64,000 nt of DNA from a bacterium (GCA_021813325.1 JAKALA010000005.1:1-64000); one strand, 5' to 3'. Numbered from the stretch's first letter, positions 47,901-55,529 are shown. The notes: generated from the sequence alone by a model not told the origin. Program-made: numbers and translations.

Positions 47901-50839
47901 CCGCCGATGTCTTCAGACCACGGATTGGAATTGAACAATTCGAGAAATTCCGTGTTGCGAGCATCCGCGCGTTTGGCCGGTTTATACATGATTTCCGAAA
48001 TGGCAATGGGCGTGCGCCGGCTGGATGGCCCGAGCGGCTCCGTGCCGGTGTCCACCATGCCCACGACGGTGCTCACCGTCGGCCCCAAATCGCGAAACTG
48101 CGCGGTCACCGCATTGCCATTGCGGTGGCTGGAAACGGACAACCCAAAATAAATTGAGCTGGGCAAGGCCAGGGTAACGCTGCCCAATTGCGTCCACATG
48201 ACGCCATCGTAGCTGGCATAGCTGGTGAACAGATTGCCGGTGCGTTTCAAACGAAGCCATTGCTTCTGGGGATTCGGCGGAAATGATCCGGTCATCACGG
48301 CTTTCGTGTAGGCGATTTGCCGGTATTCAAAGTAACTCCCCTGCAAGCCCGGCGTGGCCACGGCCGCCGCCATCCGGCTTCCGGTATCCAGCGTTTCACG
48401 GGCCATCAAAGCGGCTTTGGCCCACGCATCCAAACTCCCCAAGCCCGCCACGCGCACCTGCCGGTCGAAGTCGCCGGAAACGATCTGAAAGCTGAAATTA
48501 ACCTGGTCGGAAACACCACCGAGATCACCGCCACCGGCGGTGACATCAAAGCCGTCGCTCGTGGGCACGGCACAGCCCGCCGGCAAAGCACCACCGAGAT
48601 CTTGTGAAGATAACGGCGAGGCTAAAAATGCGACCGCACTGTTTGGCGCAATTAAATTGGGCGTGTAGGCGCGATCGCGCACCGCGCTGACGAGGATCAT
48701 GTAATTGCTGCCGTAAACCAGCGGCGCCGTCGTCAACGTCACCGTGACATGATCAGACGCCAGCGTGGCCGCTGTCACGGCCAGGCCATTCGTGAAAACG
48801 TAATGGGCTGTGTTCGTGGCGCTCGCCGCCTCCACTGGTTTGGCGAAAACCACTTGCACGTTGGTGATGCCGATGTTCAGCGCCCGTGAAAGGGTCGGGG
48901 GATTGGTGTCAGGATAAACCGTCAACGTGGCGTTTGCGCTGACCGCGCTGTAATTCACGCCCGCCACGGTGTTGGTCAGGGCCACTGAAAATACGGCTCC
49001 GCTGGCCGGCGGCAGCGGATTGCTGAGACGATACGTGTCATTGGTTTCGCCAGCCAACGCCTGGCCGTTGCGGAACCACTGAAACTGCACCGGGCGACGG
49101 CCGTAATAATTCACCGAAAAAATCGCCGGCTGTTGTTCGTTGACCGCGACATCCTGCGGTCCGCCGGAGACGATGACCGGTCCGCTTTGCGGTGAAACAT
49201 CCGGCCCCAACTGGTAATTCTGCGTCACTTCGGCCGGCGACAATGCGGCTGAATAAATGCGAAATTCATCGATGGTGCCGTAAAAATACGGATCATTGTA
49301 TTGGGAACGGCCAAGCCAGTCGTTCACCGTGCTGCCAATGGCGGCAGGCGTGAAGGTAAAGCTGTCATTCTCGCCCGCCAGCGCGCCGTCGATGTATAAT
49401 TTGGCGGTTTGGGAATTCGCATCCTGCGTCCACACCAGATGATGTTCGATGTTAAGAGACGGTCGCGCGGCGATGTCCAAAACCTGCTCACCAAAACCTA
49501 AATTGTAGGAGCCACGGACACCTCCAAAACCCGCCGGGATGGACATGAACATGTAGCTCACGCCACCGCCTTGTTTGCCCTCGCCGCCGGAACTGTTGCC
49601 AAAATCATAAAGCCGCGCCCAGCCGTTGCCGCCCTTGTCCGTAAACCACGCTTCGAAGCTGATGGAATTTAAATTGGTGAACAGGTTGTTCGGCAAATCC
49701 ACGTAGGCGCTCGAACCGTTCAAGGATACGACTCCGTTGCTGATGGCGGCACCCCCTGAAAGAGTGCCGTTGGCACTGTCTTCAGAATCACTGGCATCCG
49801 CGCTGAAACTGTAGCGGTGAATGAGGGTTTGCGGCGGGGCGGTGACTTGGATGACTTGGGAATCCATCACGCCCTCAAAATTGGCGGTGACGGTTGCGGT
49901 TCCAGATTGAACGGCGGTGATATAACCGGACGGGTTGACGGACACCACACTCGGATCACTCGACGTGTAAAGCACGCCGGACAACGATTGCAGACTGACA
50001 TTGGTTATATCGGAAAAATCTCCGGTCAAGCCGGCGGATTGGGCCGATCCCGGAATCATCGTGGAACTGACATGCAAATTCACAGCCAGCAACGTCCCGG
50101 GATTTGTCACCACCGTGTCTGGTCCCGCCGCATCATTTATGGCGATTTGAAGCGGATCAATGGCGCCATTGTAAATGCGAAATTCGTCAAAGCTGCCGTA
50201 GAACAATGGGTCGTGCCATTGCGAACGTCCGATCCAGTCGTTAACCGTCGGCCCCAAAGCAGCCGGCGTGATGGTCACGTAATTATTGCTGCCCACCAAC
50301 ATTCCATCCACATACAGCCAGGCCGCCTGCGCATCGCCATCGGATTCCCAGACGACGTGTTTGCGCAGACCAACGGTAAGTTTGTTTCCGGTCCAATCGA
50401 TCCCCTGTTCGCCGCTGCCGACCGTGTAAGCTCCGCGCAATACCCCGGAACCGCTGGGCGACGTCAAAAACATGTATTGCAGGCCGGAAGTGCTGGAACC
50501 CAGCGGAAAATCTTCCCCGCCCGAGCTGTTGCCAAAATCGAAAAGCCGCGCCCACGCGCTGCTGCCGTAGTCCGTCACCCACATTTCCATGGTGATGGAG
50601 TTGTAATTGGTCACCAAATTGTTGGGCAAATTCACGTAGCCGCTGGAACCATCGAGCACGACTTTGCCGCTGTTGATGACCGCGCCGCCGACCAGTTGGC
50701 CATCGGCGCCGCCGACCACATCCCGGGCATTGGCATCAAACGGGTATCGATGGGTGAGATTGGCGGCAAATGCGGAAGCTGAAAATCCGGCGAAAATAAT
50801 ACTCGCCCACAACGCGGCTACGATGCATCGGGAAGACAT
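41963..50839 (-). CDS. Giant secreted surface protein: LamG, Ig-like, lamin-tail and CotH-like domains
   Basis: The gene encodes 2958 residues with a signal peptide (IVAALWASIIFAGFSASAFA). Order: LamG-like ~30-225; Big_2-like ~250-335; second LamG-like ~340-545 (tandem copy of the first); Ig-like ~555-640; DUF1349-like ~745-920; lamin-tail domains starting near 940, 1100, 1235, 2170, 2490 and 2640 (motif (I/N)EI(M/L) ... ELYN(H/Y)G); a CotH-like kinase region ~1680-2080 with SLYKLQPWFEF and MFMFDLNIVLG; cadherin-like ~2790-2890; and a C-terminus YRIEYKNNLTDATW typical of verrucomicrobial exported proteins. Such proteins are thought to act at the cell surface in binding or degrading polysaccharide. 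No catalytic glycosidase domain is recognisable. It is transcribed alone, 143 bp after the CvfB-like gene. Confidence 0.9.
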   Translation of the reverse strand: MSSRCIVAALWASIIFAGFSASAFAANLTHRYPFDANARDVVGGADGQLVGGAVINSGKVVLDGSSGYVNLPNNLVTNYNSITMEMWVTDYGSSAWARLFDFGNSSGGEDFPLGSSTSGLQYMFLTSPSGSGVLRGAYTVGSGEQGIDWTGNKLTVGLRKHVVWESDGDAQAAWLYVDGMLVGSNNYVTITPAALGPTVNDWIGRSQWHDPLFYGSFDEFRIYNGAIDPLQIAINDAAGPDTVVTNPGTLLAVNLHVSSTMIPGSAQSAGLTGDFSDITNVSLQSLSGVLYTSSDPSVVSVNPSGYITAVQSGTATVTANFEGVMDSQVIQVTAPPQTLIHRYSFSADASDSEDSANGTLSGGAAISNGVVSLNGSSAYVDLPNNLFTNLNSISFEAWFTDKGGNGWARLYDFGNSSGGEGKQGGGVSYMFMSIPAGFGGVRGSYNLGFGEQVLDIAARPSLNIEHHLVWTQDANSQTAKLYIDGALAGENDSFTFTPAAIGSTVNDWLGRSQYNDPYFYGTIDEFRIYSAALSPAEVTQNYQLGPDVSPQSGPVIVSGGPQDVAVNEQQPAIFSVNYYGRRPVQFQWFRNGQALAGETNDTYRLSNPLPPASGAVFSVALTNTVAGVNYSAVSANATLTVYPDTNPPTLSRALNIGITNVQVVFAKPVEAASATNTAHYVFTNGLAVTAATLASDHVTVTLTTAPLVYGSNYMILVSAVRDRAYTPNLIAPNSAVAFLASPLSSQDLGGALPAGCAVPTSDGFDVTAGGGDLGGVSDQVNFSFQIVSGDFDRQVRVAGLGSLDAWAKAALMARETLDTGSRMAAAVATPGLQGSYFEYRQIAYTKAVMTGSFPPNPQKQWLRLKRTGNLFTSYASYDGVMWTQLGSVTLALPSSIYFGLSVSSHRNGNAVTAQFRDLGPTVSTVVGMVDTGTEPLGPSSRRTPIAISEIMYKPAKRADARNTEFLELFNSNPWSEDIGGYTLAGQIAFTFPAYTSIPGNGFIVVAAVPSDLEYADGIGGVMGPYVGSLKTTGPIELLDENGALLLDVNYADTAPWPMGADGTGHSIVLARPSYGEADPHAWALSDGVGGSPGTFETYHPSPLRAVVINEILAHTDPPDYDAIELYNHGNTAVDLSGCTLSDEAATNRFTIPTNTVIPARGFLYFTQMQLGFRLNAAGESVYFKNPDGSRVLDALKFEAQRNGIACGRYPDGAAQWYPLMSKTLGTNNAAPLISPVGINEIMYHPISGQVEDEYVELYNHGTNAINLGGWKFVAGITYTIPTNTLIAPNGYLVVAENVAHLLANYPQLNSTNTVGGFSGKLSGKGERLALSLPGSIVDTNTGVNVTNYVDFIVDEVTYGTGGRWGRWSDGGGSSLELVNARSDKRLAANWADSDDSAKSVWTNIETTGVLDNGANYGSSISFAQIGLLDAGECLVDNIEVRPGTNGDNYVANPDFESGLGSWQLLGDHSRSSLEANAGYPSGGHALHLRTDDRIWTGGNSAQVELSNASLASGDTATLRFKARWLHGCPEVLLRLGGNWLEATGRLPIPANLGTPGLPNSRVATNAPPAIYEVTHTPALPAAGQAVVVTARVADPDGISSLKVSYRLDPATTYTEVAMADDGTGGDAIAKDGVYSATIPRQPAGATVAFYLTATDKAGASSRFPALVNDNGVTPECVVMFGDPNPPSTFGAYHYWLTQTNVNRWVALPILSNEEMDGTLVYGNRVIYNMKGRYGGSPYHQVFDSPAGNAACHYKWSMPKDDLLLGGTSFNKIAWPGNDIQDDNINQNVNDATLQREQAANMLLRSVGVPWVNRRYVAVYVNGHRRGALMEDALRPSVSAKDEYFPNDTGGSLYKLQPWFEFAASPSGNYLPFNNVRWNQLTQFTTAGGAQKMAAYRWNYEMRETPDSLNNYSNVFSLTLAATSSSANFVQLMESVADMENWMRLVAVNHAAGDWDCWGVQNGQNVYGWVSPQHRWTMFMFDLNIVLGNRITWGPGQNLLTNPGDTGWSKIYSTPEFMRMYWRALKELVNGGMTDSVMNPKLEAKYAAFVADGFNAQNPSAIETWVSQARGSIATQVAAVDAADFTLSAGSFQASSNAVTLSGTAPFEVTALMINGETFKPTWNSLTGWTMSVPASFGTNLWSITAHDRHGDLIGGTNTVTIKNASVPASPAGNIVFSEIMFNPAVPAAEFVELYNRSTNTTFDLSGWKVNGLSYTFPAGTLLAPNNYLVLTRSAVNFANACNSTCPVFAEFSGNLPPEGETLSLIQPGTTNVVIDRVRYETNSPWSSAALNPGASFQVIDPKQDTSRAGNWSVGQGNPVVTPQWVYVWTNMTATSSRFYIYLKSAGDIYVDDFKLVPGLVPETGGNLLTNGDFELPLSTGWNLTANFTSSAISSAQRHKGTNSLHVIATAAGSGGGNAIYQDTVSGLTVGAKYTLSFWYLQTTHGNPLITRLSSASIVPTFNPAPPSVVSTATASPGSASSTAATLPAFPPLWLNEVQPENLTGPTNALGGRGPWVELYNPGTNTVSLNGLYLGTNLSVATPWTFPATSSIAPGKFMTIWCDGQPQLSTPAELHTSFRLAPGTGSILLSRFVGSRLQVVDYLNYSALPANYSYGDLPDAQPFYRQPMYAITPGATNSAAQPAISVAINEWMAGNTNTIQDPLDNNKYDDWFELYNYGTNTVDLAGYYLTHSLTNETEFLIPSGYPIPPHGFLLVWADKKNTAGATDLHVNFKLSKSGASIGLYDAAGNAIDYVTFGEQVSDISEGRYPDGGATIYTLPHATPGINNVAPNTAPHVVSPGNQYLYFGQTLSFAVQATDADVPAQTLTYSLDPGAPANATIDAATGLFVWTPTAAQTPGTNAVTVRVTDDGVPPLSSAQTFTVTTLTPPVGTSDGISGHSLTLSWPTVPGKTYRIEYKNNLTDATWTQLGVEQTGTGAPVVLNVDLTATPERYYRVQVVN

Positions 50840-50982
50840 GTGAGATTGAAAAAATATAATTTAGAGATCACCACGAAACAAGTTCGAGTTTTAAGACTCT
50901 TAAGTAAATCGCCCGAAGCAGCGGCGATTCTTCACGCGTCAGGAAACGCTTCAACAGTTCTTTCAGCCCGGATGAAGGGGCC

Positions 50983-51861
50983 TCAGCCGGCTTTGGCGGA
51001 CGGCTTCCCAGGCAGATAAAGCGTATTATCGAGCAGCCGGATACCCGGACTTTGAAACGCGATCCGTCGTGACTTGTAAAGTGCGCCCAGCGCTTGCTTG
51101 AACGCATTTTTGCTGCACCCAAACCGATCCCGGATGATTTCCGGAGCCGTGCTGTCATCGAACGGCAACGCTCCGCCATTCGCCTCCAAAGCTTGGACGA
51201 TAAGCTGCTTGAGCGGAACAACCCGTTGATAACCTGATAGATCCAGGCTTAAATCCAATTTACCATCAGCCCGCACCGCGCGAACAAATCCCTGAGTCCT
51301 TTCACCAACGGTCAGCGGCCCGGCCAGGTTGCTGTGATAGAGCAGTCCCATTCGATCATTGTCCACAATGGCATTGTATCCGAGTGGCGTCCGCCCCGTG
51401 ACCAGCAATTTCACCGGCTGTTTGGGTTGATACGTGTCGCCGGAGCGATTCAAGAATTTGCGCAAGCGCGTGCTGGCGACAATGCGCCGGCTGCGCGGGT
51501 CAAGATAAACAAACACGGTGACAGTTTTACCCACCCGCACCGGAACTTCCTGCTCTTGGAAAGGCAGCAGCAAATCCTTCGGCAAGCCCCAATCCAAAAA
51601 CGCGCCCACGCGTGAATTGATGCCCACCACTTTCAAACAAGCAAATTCATCCACCATGGCCTTGGGCATTTCCGTGGTGGCCACCAGCCGGTCTTCGGAA
51701 TCCAGATAGACGAATACTGGCAATTTTTGTCCCAACTGCACCTCGCGCGGAATATAACGCTTGGGCAAAAGAATATCGCCCAGCTCGCCGCCATCGAGAT
51801 AAAGTCCCGGGCTGGTGGAGCGTAAAACGGTGAGCGTGTTGCGGCGGCCAATGATTGCCAT
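50983..51861 (-). CDS. CvfB-like S1 RNA-binding protein
   Basis: The 292-residue protein follows the CvfB/YitL pattern. An N-terminal S1-like domain has LDGGELGDILLPKRYIP, a second has VGINSRVGAFLDWGLPKDLL and VGKTVTVFVYLDPRSRRIV, a third has YNAIVDNDRMGLLYHSNLAG, and a winged-helix end reads FGCSKNAFKQALGALYKSR. In Staphylococcus and Streptococcus, CvfB binds RNA and affects expression of virulence and ribosome-related genes. A general RNA-binding role is expected here. It is read away from a 510-bp region that contains structured DNA. Confidence 0.9.
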   Translation of the reverse strand: MAIIGRRNTLTVLRSTSPGLYLDGGELGDILLPKRYIPREVQLGQKLPVFVYLDSEDRLVATTEMPKAMVDEFACLKVVGINSRVGAFLDWGLPKDLLLPFQEQEVPVRVGKTVTVFVYLDPRSRRIVASTRLRKFLNRSGDTYQPKQPVKLLVTGRTPLGYNAIVDNDRMGLLYHSNLAGPLTVGERTQGFVRAVRADGKLDLSLDLSGYQRVVPLKQLIVQALEANGGALPFDDSTAPEIIRDRFGCSKNAFKQALGALYKSRRIAFQSPGIRLLDNTLYLPGKPSAKAG

Positions 51862-52054
51862 CTTGAAAGACTAATTCATCAAATCCTGTTTCCAGAGAAA
51901 AATCTGCGTTCGGAAATTCGACGTGCCCGGAGCAAAACCGGGGTTTCACCGGCCGCGGATATTTTTATCCGCCCTGAAAAAATAACAACACCTTGCCGGC
52001 ACACTCAAATTGGAGAAAACCCGATTTTAAATGGAAAAACCGTAATTTTCGGGT

Positions 52055-52071
52055 TGGCATTGCCTGTGCTA
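52055..52071 (+). promoter_or_regulatory. Sigma-54-like promoter element
   Basis: TGGCA followed by TGCT has GG and GC separated by exactly 10 bases, the -24/-12 spacing required by sigma-54 promoters. It lies 11 bases before the start of the inverted-repeat block. Matches outside the GG/GC core are partial, so the call is tentative. Confidence 0.4.
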
Positions 52072-52105
52072 AAGTTGGCGTCGGTTGAAATGTTTGGTTA
52101 TGTTT

Positions 52106-52283
52106 TGGGTGGGGAACCCAGGCGGTTGGAGCAAACGCGGGTTGGGGAACCGGCGTTCCGTTTCAACCGCTTTCAAAACAGGAGGAACACCTCGCACGCG
52201 CCCGGTTGATTTGCCTGCAACTTGAACCGCGCATCATCAAGGAGGTGGTGGTCGGTTGCAACTGGATTAACGTGGCGCGTGCG
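52106..52283 (+). ncRNA. Candidate structured RNA (leader or small RNA) upstream of mqnD
   Basis: Nested perfect stems are visible. TGGGT/ACCCA is 52106-52110 with 52116-52120. GCGGTTG/CAACCGC is 52122-52128 with 52164-52170, enclosing AAACG/CGTTT and GGTT/AACC. GAGG/CCTC is 52182-52185 with 52190-52193. A 10-bp stem CGCACGCGCC/GGCGCGTGCG is 52193-52202 with 52274-52283 and encloses CGGTT/AACCG plus AAGGAGGTG at 52239-52247. I recognise no named RNA family. It could be a 5' regulatory leader of mqnD or an independent RNA. Confidence 0.5.
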
Positions 52284-52371
52284 TGTAACCAACCATGAAT
52301 CCACTGCCGAGCATAACATTCATCAGCCTTCTCGTCGTGACAGCCCAGGCCGCTTGGTATAATTTTCGCCG

Positions 52372-53223
52372 GTGCAAACGACGACCTTGACCCTCGGCCA
52401 TTCGCCCGATCCGGACGATGCTTTCATGTTTTATGCTTTGGCAAAGGAACTGATTCCCTCGCCCGGCTATCGTTTCGAACACATTTTGCAGGACATTCAA
52501 ACGCTGAACGAGCGCGCCACCCGCGGCGAACTCGACATCACGGCGGTCAGCATTCACGCCTACGCCTTCGTCTCCGACAAATACGCCCTGTTGCCCAGCG
52601 GCGCCAGCATGGGCGACGGCTACGGCCCCATGTTGGTGGCAAAACAGAAATTTTCGCGGGACGAAATTGCCAAAAAGAAAATTGCCGTGCCCGGCACCAT
52701 GACCAGCGCCTTTCTCGCGCTGCAACTCTGGCTCGGCAAGCCGGCCAAGGAATTCAACTACGTCGTGGTGCCGTTCGACCAGATTTTTGCCGCCGTGAAA
52801 AACGGCATGGCTGAAATCGGCCTGATCATTCATGAAGGCCAGTTGACGTATCAAAACGAAGGCCTCGTCGTCTGCGAAGATCTGGGCATTTGGTGGGGCC
52901 GGCAAAACGACGGGCTGCCCCTGCCCTTGGGCGGCAATGTGATTCACAAGAAATTCGCCCCCGCCGTGCGCAAGCAGATTTCCGACACCCTCACCGCCAG
53001 CATCCGTTACAGCCTGGATCACCGCCCCGAAGCCGTGCAGCACGCCCTGCAATACGCCCGCGACATGGGACGCGATCTGGCCGACAAATTCGTGGGCATG
53101 TATGTGAATCACTGGACCCTCGATTACGGCGAAAAAGGCCGCGAATCCATCCGGCGCTTCCTCGGCCAGGCCTTTGACCGCGGCATCATTCCGCACCGGC
53201 AGGAATTGGAATTCGTCGTGTAA
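52372..53223 (+). CDS. mqnD: 1,4-dihydroxy-6-naphthoate synthase MqnD (futalosine menaquinone pathway)
   Basis: The 283-residue protein starts GTG 52372 (MQTTTLTLGHSPDPDDAFMF). The block LGHSPDPDDAFMFYAL and the later YGPMLVAKQKF, VPGTMTSAFLALQLWLG, AAVKNGMAEIGLIIHEGQL and DLGIWWGRQNDGLPLPLGG are those of MqnD. It converts cyclic de-hypoxanthine futalosine to 1,4-dihydroxy-6-naphthoate, a menaquinone precursor. Other mqn genes are not in the window. A TATAAT lies 8 bases before the GTG and no Shine-Dalgarno is visible, so a leaderless transcript is possible in addition to one from the upstream structured region. Confidence 0.93.
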   Translation: MQTTTLTLGHSPDPDDAFMFYALAKELIPSPGYRFEHILQDIQTLNERATRGELDITAVSIHAYAFVSDKYALLPSGASMGDGYGPMLVAKQKFSRDEIAKKKIAVPGTMTSAFLALQLWLGKPAKEFNYVVVPFDQIFAAVKNGMAEIGLIIHEGQLTYQNEGLVVCEDLGIWWGRQNDGLPLPLGGNVIHKKFAPAVRKQISDTLTASIRYSLDHRPEAVQHALQYARDMGRDLADKFVGMYVNHWTLDYGEKGRESIRRFLGQAFDRGIIPHRQELEFVV

Positions 53224-53273
53224 TCACGGCCATTGCGAATCATTGATGGCGCGCGCGGCAAGGCCGGTTCCCC

Positions 53274-55181
53274 ATGAAAGTCGCTGAACACTTCAAACGC
53301 GAGGAACAGTCAGGTCCGGCCACCAACCGGCCGGCGTGGGAGAATTTCAAAATATCTCAACCGCTCGTCATCGCGCTCCTGCTGTTTGGGTTGACGTGCG
53401 TGCTGTATTGGCCGGCTTGTCAATTTGATTTCCTGAGCTACGACGACCCGATGTATGTCACCGGGAACCCGCGGGTTCTGGCTGGATTGAGCCTCAACAA
53501 CGTGGCTTGGGCATTTCTCACCAATGACGCCGCCAACTGGCATCCGCTGACGTGGCTGTCACTGATGCTCGACATTGACCTTTTCGGCAAAAACCCGCAC
53601 GGCGTTCATCTCGTCAATGTGCTGCTAAACGCCGCGAACAGCGTGCTCGTGTTTTGGTTGATGCGCCGCTGGACGAAAAAACTCTGGCCCAGCGCCATCG
53701 TGGCGGCCCTGTTTGCCGTGCATCCGCTCCATGTGGAATCCGTGGCCTGGATTTCCGAGCGAAAGGATTTGCTGTGCGCGTTTTTTACGCTGCTTACATT
53801 GCTCGCCTACAGCCGCTGGGCCGCGCCGCCACCCGGTCAAAAACCAGCCAAGTTGGCCTACCTCATGTCGTTGCTTTGGTTCGCGGCGGCGCTGATGAGC
53901 AAACCGATGGCCGTCACGTTGCCATTCGTGTTGCTGCTGCTTGACATCTGGCCGCTGCACCGATTTTCGCTGGAAAGTTTCCGCCCCGGCGAAATTAAAA
54001 AACTTCGACCGATAATCATCGAGAAAATCCCGTTTCTTGTCCTCACCCTGGCGGTCTGTGCCATCACCATTCTGGCCCAGAAGGAAGGTGGCGCCGTCGG
54101 ATCACTGGCCACGTTTCCGATGTCCGTTCGCGTGGAAAATGTCTTCGTTTCCTACCTCCGCTACATTGGAAAATTTATCTGTCCCCTCACCTTGGCCACG
54201 CCCTATCCGCACCCGGGACATTGGCCCTGGAATTTATTGCTGGCCTCATTGGTCGTGTTTGTATTGGCGAGCGCGGCGGCGTTTCGCCTGATGCGAGCAG
54301 CGCCCTGGGTTTTCTTCGGGTGGTTTTGGTTTGTGGGCATGTTGGTTCCAGTCATCGGGCTGATTCAAGTTGGCACTCAATCCATGGCGGATCGGTATGC
54401 CTATCTTCCCATCATCGGGCTGCTCGTTATTTTGGTTTGGGGAATTTATCTTCTGATTTCAAAATGGAAAATCGCTCGCTGGCCCATCAGGTTGGCTTTG
54501 GTTCTGGTCTTATGTCTTGCGATCGGCAAAACCCATGTTCAGCTGGGTTACTGGGCGAACGACGGCGCGTTGTTTCAGCACAGTCTCGCGACCACCCGCG
54601 ACAATTATGTGGCCCGGATCGATCTGGGAACGTGGCTGGCCAAAAACGGCCGGACGCAAGAGGCGCTGGAGCAATACGATGCCGCGCTCAAAATGAAACC
54701 TGACGACCCGCTCGCGCTCTACGACGTGGGCAACGCCTTTGCGCGGGTAGGCGGCTGGCCGCAAGCCGCCGCCATCTATCAGAGAGCTTTGCGCCTGGCG
54801 CCAAACGATTTGGATTTGCTGAACAATCTGGGCTGCGCCCAACTGGCTTTGAACCAGTTGCCGGAAGCCACCAGCAACTTTGACGCGGTGCTGAAAATCA
54901 AACCGGACTACGGCCAGGCGCACAACAACATGGCCACGGCACTGTTCAAACTGGGACGTTACGAGGAATCCGCCCGGCACTTCTATGCCGCGCTGAAAAC
55001 CGCCCCGGACAACGCGCAAATCTGCGCCAATCTGGGCGATGCCCTGTTTAAAGCCGGCCATCTGGATGCCGCCATTGAATGCTATCAACAAGCCGTGCAA
55101 CTGGAACCCGGGAATCAAAAATTTCAGTTCAAACTGCAGGCCATTTCACAACGCCCGCCCATCATACCTTCAACCAAATAA
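53274..55181 (+). CDS. Membrane TPR protein, TMTC/PMT-like
   Basis: The 635-residue protein has about 10 hydrophobic segments in residues 25-425. The first extracytoplasmic loop contains FDFLSYDDPMYVTGNPRVL and NWHPLTWLSLMLDIDLFG, the DD-x-Y and HP-x-T patterns of TMTC (DUF1736) glycosyltransferases. Later FAVHPLHVESVAWISERKDL and LMSKPMAVTLPFVLLLLDIW are also family blocks. Residues ~435-625 are about five TPR units (e.g. EALEQYDAALKMKPDDPLAL). TMTC proteins are O-mannosyltransferases in animals; bacterial members are uncharacterised. It starts 50 bp after mqnD, and a pair of hairpins follows it. Confidence 0.88.
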   Translation: MKVAEHFKREEQSGPATNRPAWENFKISQPLVIALLLFGLTCVLYWPACQFDFLSYDDPMYVTGNPRVLAGLSLNNVAWAFLTNDAANWHPLTWLSLMLDIDLFGKNPHGVHLVNVLLNAANSVLVFWLMRRWTKKLWPSAIVAALFAVHPLHVESVAWISERKDLLCAFFTLLTLLAYSRWAAPPPGQKPAKLAYLMSLLWFAAALMSKPMAVTLPFVLLLLDIWPLHRFSLESFRPGEIKKLRPIIIEKIPFLVLTLAVCAITILAQKEGGAVGSLATFPMSVRVENVFVSYLRYIGKFICPLTLATPYPHPGHWPWNLLLASLVVFVLASAAAFRLMRAAPWVFFGWFWFVGMLVPVIGLIQVGTQSMADRYAYLPIIGLLVILVWGIYLLISKWKIARWPIRLALVLVLCLAIGKTHVQLGYWANDGALFQHSLATTRDNYVARIDLGTWLAKNGRTQEALEQYDAALKMKPDDPLALYDVGNAFARVGGWPQAAAIYQRALRLAPNDLDLLNNLGCAQLALNQLPEATSNFDAVLKIKPDYGQAHNNMATALFKLGRYEESARHFYAALKTAPDNAQICANLGDALFKAGHLDAAIECYQQAVQLEPGNQKFQFKLQAISQRPPIIPSTK

Positions 55182-55310
55182 ACACGGTTTTCCAAGTTCG
55201 GCAGATGCCTGGGATCGTAATTATTTCCCATCCGTCACGATTTCACTCCGCGAGCGTCATTTTTCCATCGAACTGCGCGCTTAAACCCGAAAACCGCAGT
55301 TGGCATGGGG

Positions 55311-55336
55311 ACCACCCGCAGCTCGCGGGTGGTTTT
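55311..55336 (+). terminator. Terminator after the TMTC-like gene
   Basis: A perfect 9-bp stem ACCACCCGC/GCGGGTGGT with a 5-base loop is followed by TTT. It is about 130 bp after the stop codon and is immediately followed by a second hairpin. Confidence 0.65.
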
Positions 55337-55353
55337 CGGCGGCCGGCCGAAAA
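55333..55353. terminator. Second, symmetric hairpin
   Basis: TTTTCGGC-GGCCG-GCCGAAAA forms a perfect 8-bp stem flanked by T- and A-runs, so it could stop transcripts arriving from either side. The next ~130 bases are GC-rich with no feature I can support. Confidence 0.5.
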
Positions 55354-55494
55354 CCTCGTTGAACCAATATTTCTCCGTTTTGTTCGATGAAGATCATGGT
55401 GGGACGCCAGGTTTGGCGGGCCGCCAAACACCGCCGGCCAGCGCCGGCGCTCCCCAACTGCGGAGTTCGGGTTAAAAATTCCGCTAAATTTGGA

Positions 55495-55522
55495 TTGTCA
55501 GCGAGCGGGTATTTGCTAGTAT
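55495..55522 (+). promoter_or_regulatory. Sigma-70-type promoter of rpsB-tsf
   Basis: TTGTCA (55495-55500), a 16-bp spacer and TAGTAT (55517-55522) match the housekeeping consensus at five and four of six positions. It is about 147 bp upstream of the rpsB GTG. Confidence 0.65.
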
Positions 55523-55529
55523 TTTCGCT

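Larger units (their letters stand above)
51862..52371. other. Intergenic region, 510 bp, between divergent cvfB-like gene and mqnD
   Basis: Bases 51862-52050 hold AT-rich sequence with no clear feature. From 52055 the plus strand contains a sigma-54-like element, a block of nested inverted repeats (listed separately) and a TATAAT at 52359-52364, only 8 bases before the GTG of mqnD. A 39-codon open frame (52090-52209) overlaps the inverted repeats; I cannot support it as a gene. Confidence 0.5.

Noticed and set aside
45203-48157. A 984-codon open frame on the plus strand inside the giant surface protein gene
   Set aside because: It is antisense shadow with Arg/His/Gln bias and no family; the minus-strand product has repeated lamin-tail and CotH motifs over the same bases.
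52111-52133. Resemblance to the 16S rRNA 3' end (GGGGAACC...GCGGTTGGA) in the region before mqnD
   Set aside because: The match is short with an insertion, there is no surrounding rRNA sequence, and the bases are explained by the local stems.
52090-52209. A 39-codon open frame (MFGYVLGGEPRRLEQ...) before mqnD
   Set aside because: No Shine-Dalgarno and complete overlap with the nested stems; it might be real but I cannot support it without conservation data.
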